Of a DNA stretch of 64,000 nucleotides, positions 63,779 to 64,000 are shown in pieces. The stretch's first letter is position 1. Each line of letters begins with the position of its first letter. The stretch comes from Phycicoccus jejuensis (GTDB taxonomy: Bacteria > Actinomycetota > Actinomycetes > Actinomycetales > Dermatophilaceae), in contig NZ_JOEE01000007.1 in the NCBI RefSeq assembly GCF_000720925.1, positions 186,001-250,000 of the forward strand, read 5' to 3'. The notes below the pieces were generated by a model. The model had not been told where the DNA came from, did no database searches, and saw nothing but the letters and a program-made list of their open reading frames with translations. Position numbers and translations under genes: made by a program.

Positions 63779-64000
63779 GTGCTGGCTGCCCTCACCGGGA
63801 CGGGCCTGTCGGCCGCCGCCGGCCTCAACGCCTACATCCCCTTCCTGGTCGTCGCCCTCGTCGCGCGCTTCACCGACCTGATCGTCCTGCCCGCGGGCTA
63901 CGAGTGGATGACGAGCGGCTGGGCCATCGGCGTCGGCTCGCTGCTGCTCCTCGCCGAGGTCGTCCTCGACAAGATCCCGGCCGTCGACACCGTCAACGAC
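63779..64000 (+). CDS. DUF4126 family membrane protein, N-terminal part
   Basis: The first 74 codons of a gene running off the window, from the GTG at 63779 with AAGGAGG five bases upstream. The hydrophobic start with SAAAGLNAYIPFLVVALVAR and the later LLLLAEVVLDKIPAVDTVND are typical of DUF4126 proteins (small polytopic membrane proteins of unknown function). The AAGLNAY segment and the conserved Asp-Lys-Ile-Pro are the family hallmarks. Confidence 0.85.
   Translation, partial: MLAALTGTGLSAAAGLNAYIPFLVVALVARFTDLIVLPAGYEWMTSGWAIGVGSLLLLAEVVLDKIPAVDTVND

Overview
The window is about 73% G+C. It uses many GTG starts and one TTG start, and it carries rpfB, a DUF501 gene, a CGNR-type zinc finger and an actinobacterial housekeeping order. 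All of this points to an actinobacterium, most likely in the Micrococcales and plausibly close to Intrasporangiaceae/Dermatophilaceae. The family assignment is an inference from gene content and order only.

The housekeeping backbone reads mostly on the minus strand. From right to left it runs metG-tatD-rpfB-ksgA-ispE-ABC-F (61.3-53.3 kb), tRNA-Gln (49.7 kb), glmU-prs (46.7-44.2 kb), rplY-pth (42.3-41.0 kb), then, after a 21-kb interruption, mfd-SurA-like lipoprotein-mazG (19.3-14.2 kb), eno-ftsB-like-DUF501-ppx (5.2-1.8 kb) and a Bax-inhibitor-1 gene. Short overlaps (GTGA/ATGA) and near-perfect terminator hairpins mark the operons.

The 19.3-40.9 kb interval between mfd and pth is an exopolysaccharide island. 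It encodes an initiating polyprenyl-phosphate glycosyltransferase, an Alg13/14-type and a GT-2 glycosyltransferase, an unusual O-antigen-ligase/Wzz fusion, a second Wzz-like co-polymerase whose ATPase P-loop is lost, a Wzx-type flippase, an APH-fold kinase, two secreted GH26-like hydrolases, a 1223-residue secreted propeller/malectin/PKD protein and three sulfotransferases. The simplest reading is Wzx/Wzy-dependent export of a sulfated surface polysaccharide. Product structure and sulfation are inferred, not shown.

Accessory segments: 5.3-14.2 kb holds an NmrA-like oxidoreductase divergent from a hemerythrin protein, a 1139-residue SARP/AAA regulator, the pseudouridine catabolism pair psuK-psuG, and a secreted endonuclease-like protein. 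Segments 42.5-53.3 kb hold transporters, a universal stress protein and small regulators (CGNR-type, TetR, MarR, PadR), several facing their presumed targets across recognisable operators. The right end holds a GNAT enzyme, an RtcB ligase flanked by two copies of a hairpin repeat, and the start of a DUF4126 membrane protein.

Non-coding structure is rich. There are two arrays of 21-bp palindromic units upstream of psuK, a dispersed palindrome family (1.2 and 49.5 kb), a second hairpin family around rtcB, and repeat elements near tRNA-Gln. No CRISPR array, transposase, phage gene or rRNA was seen.
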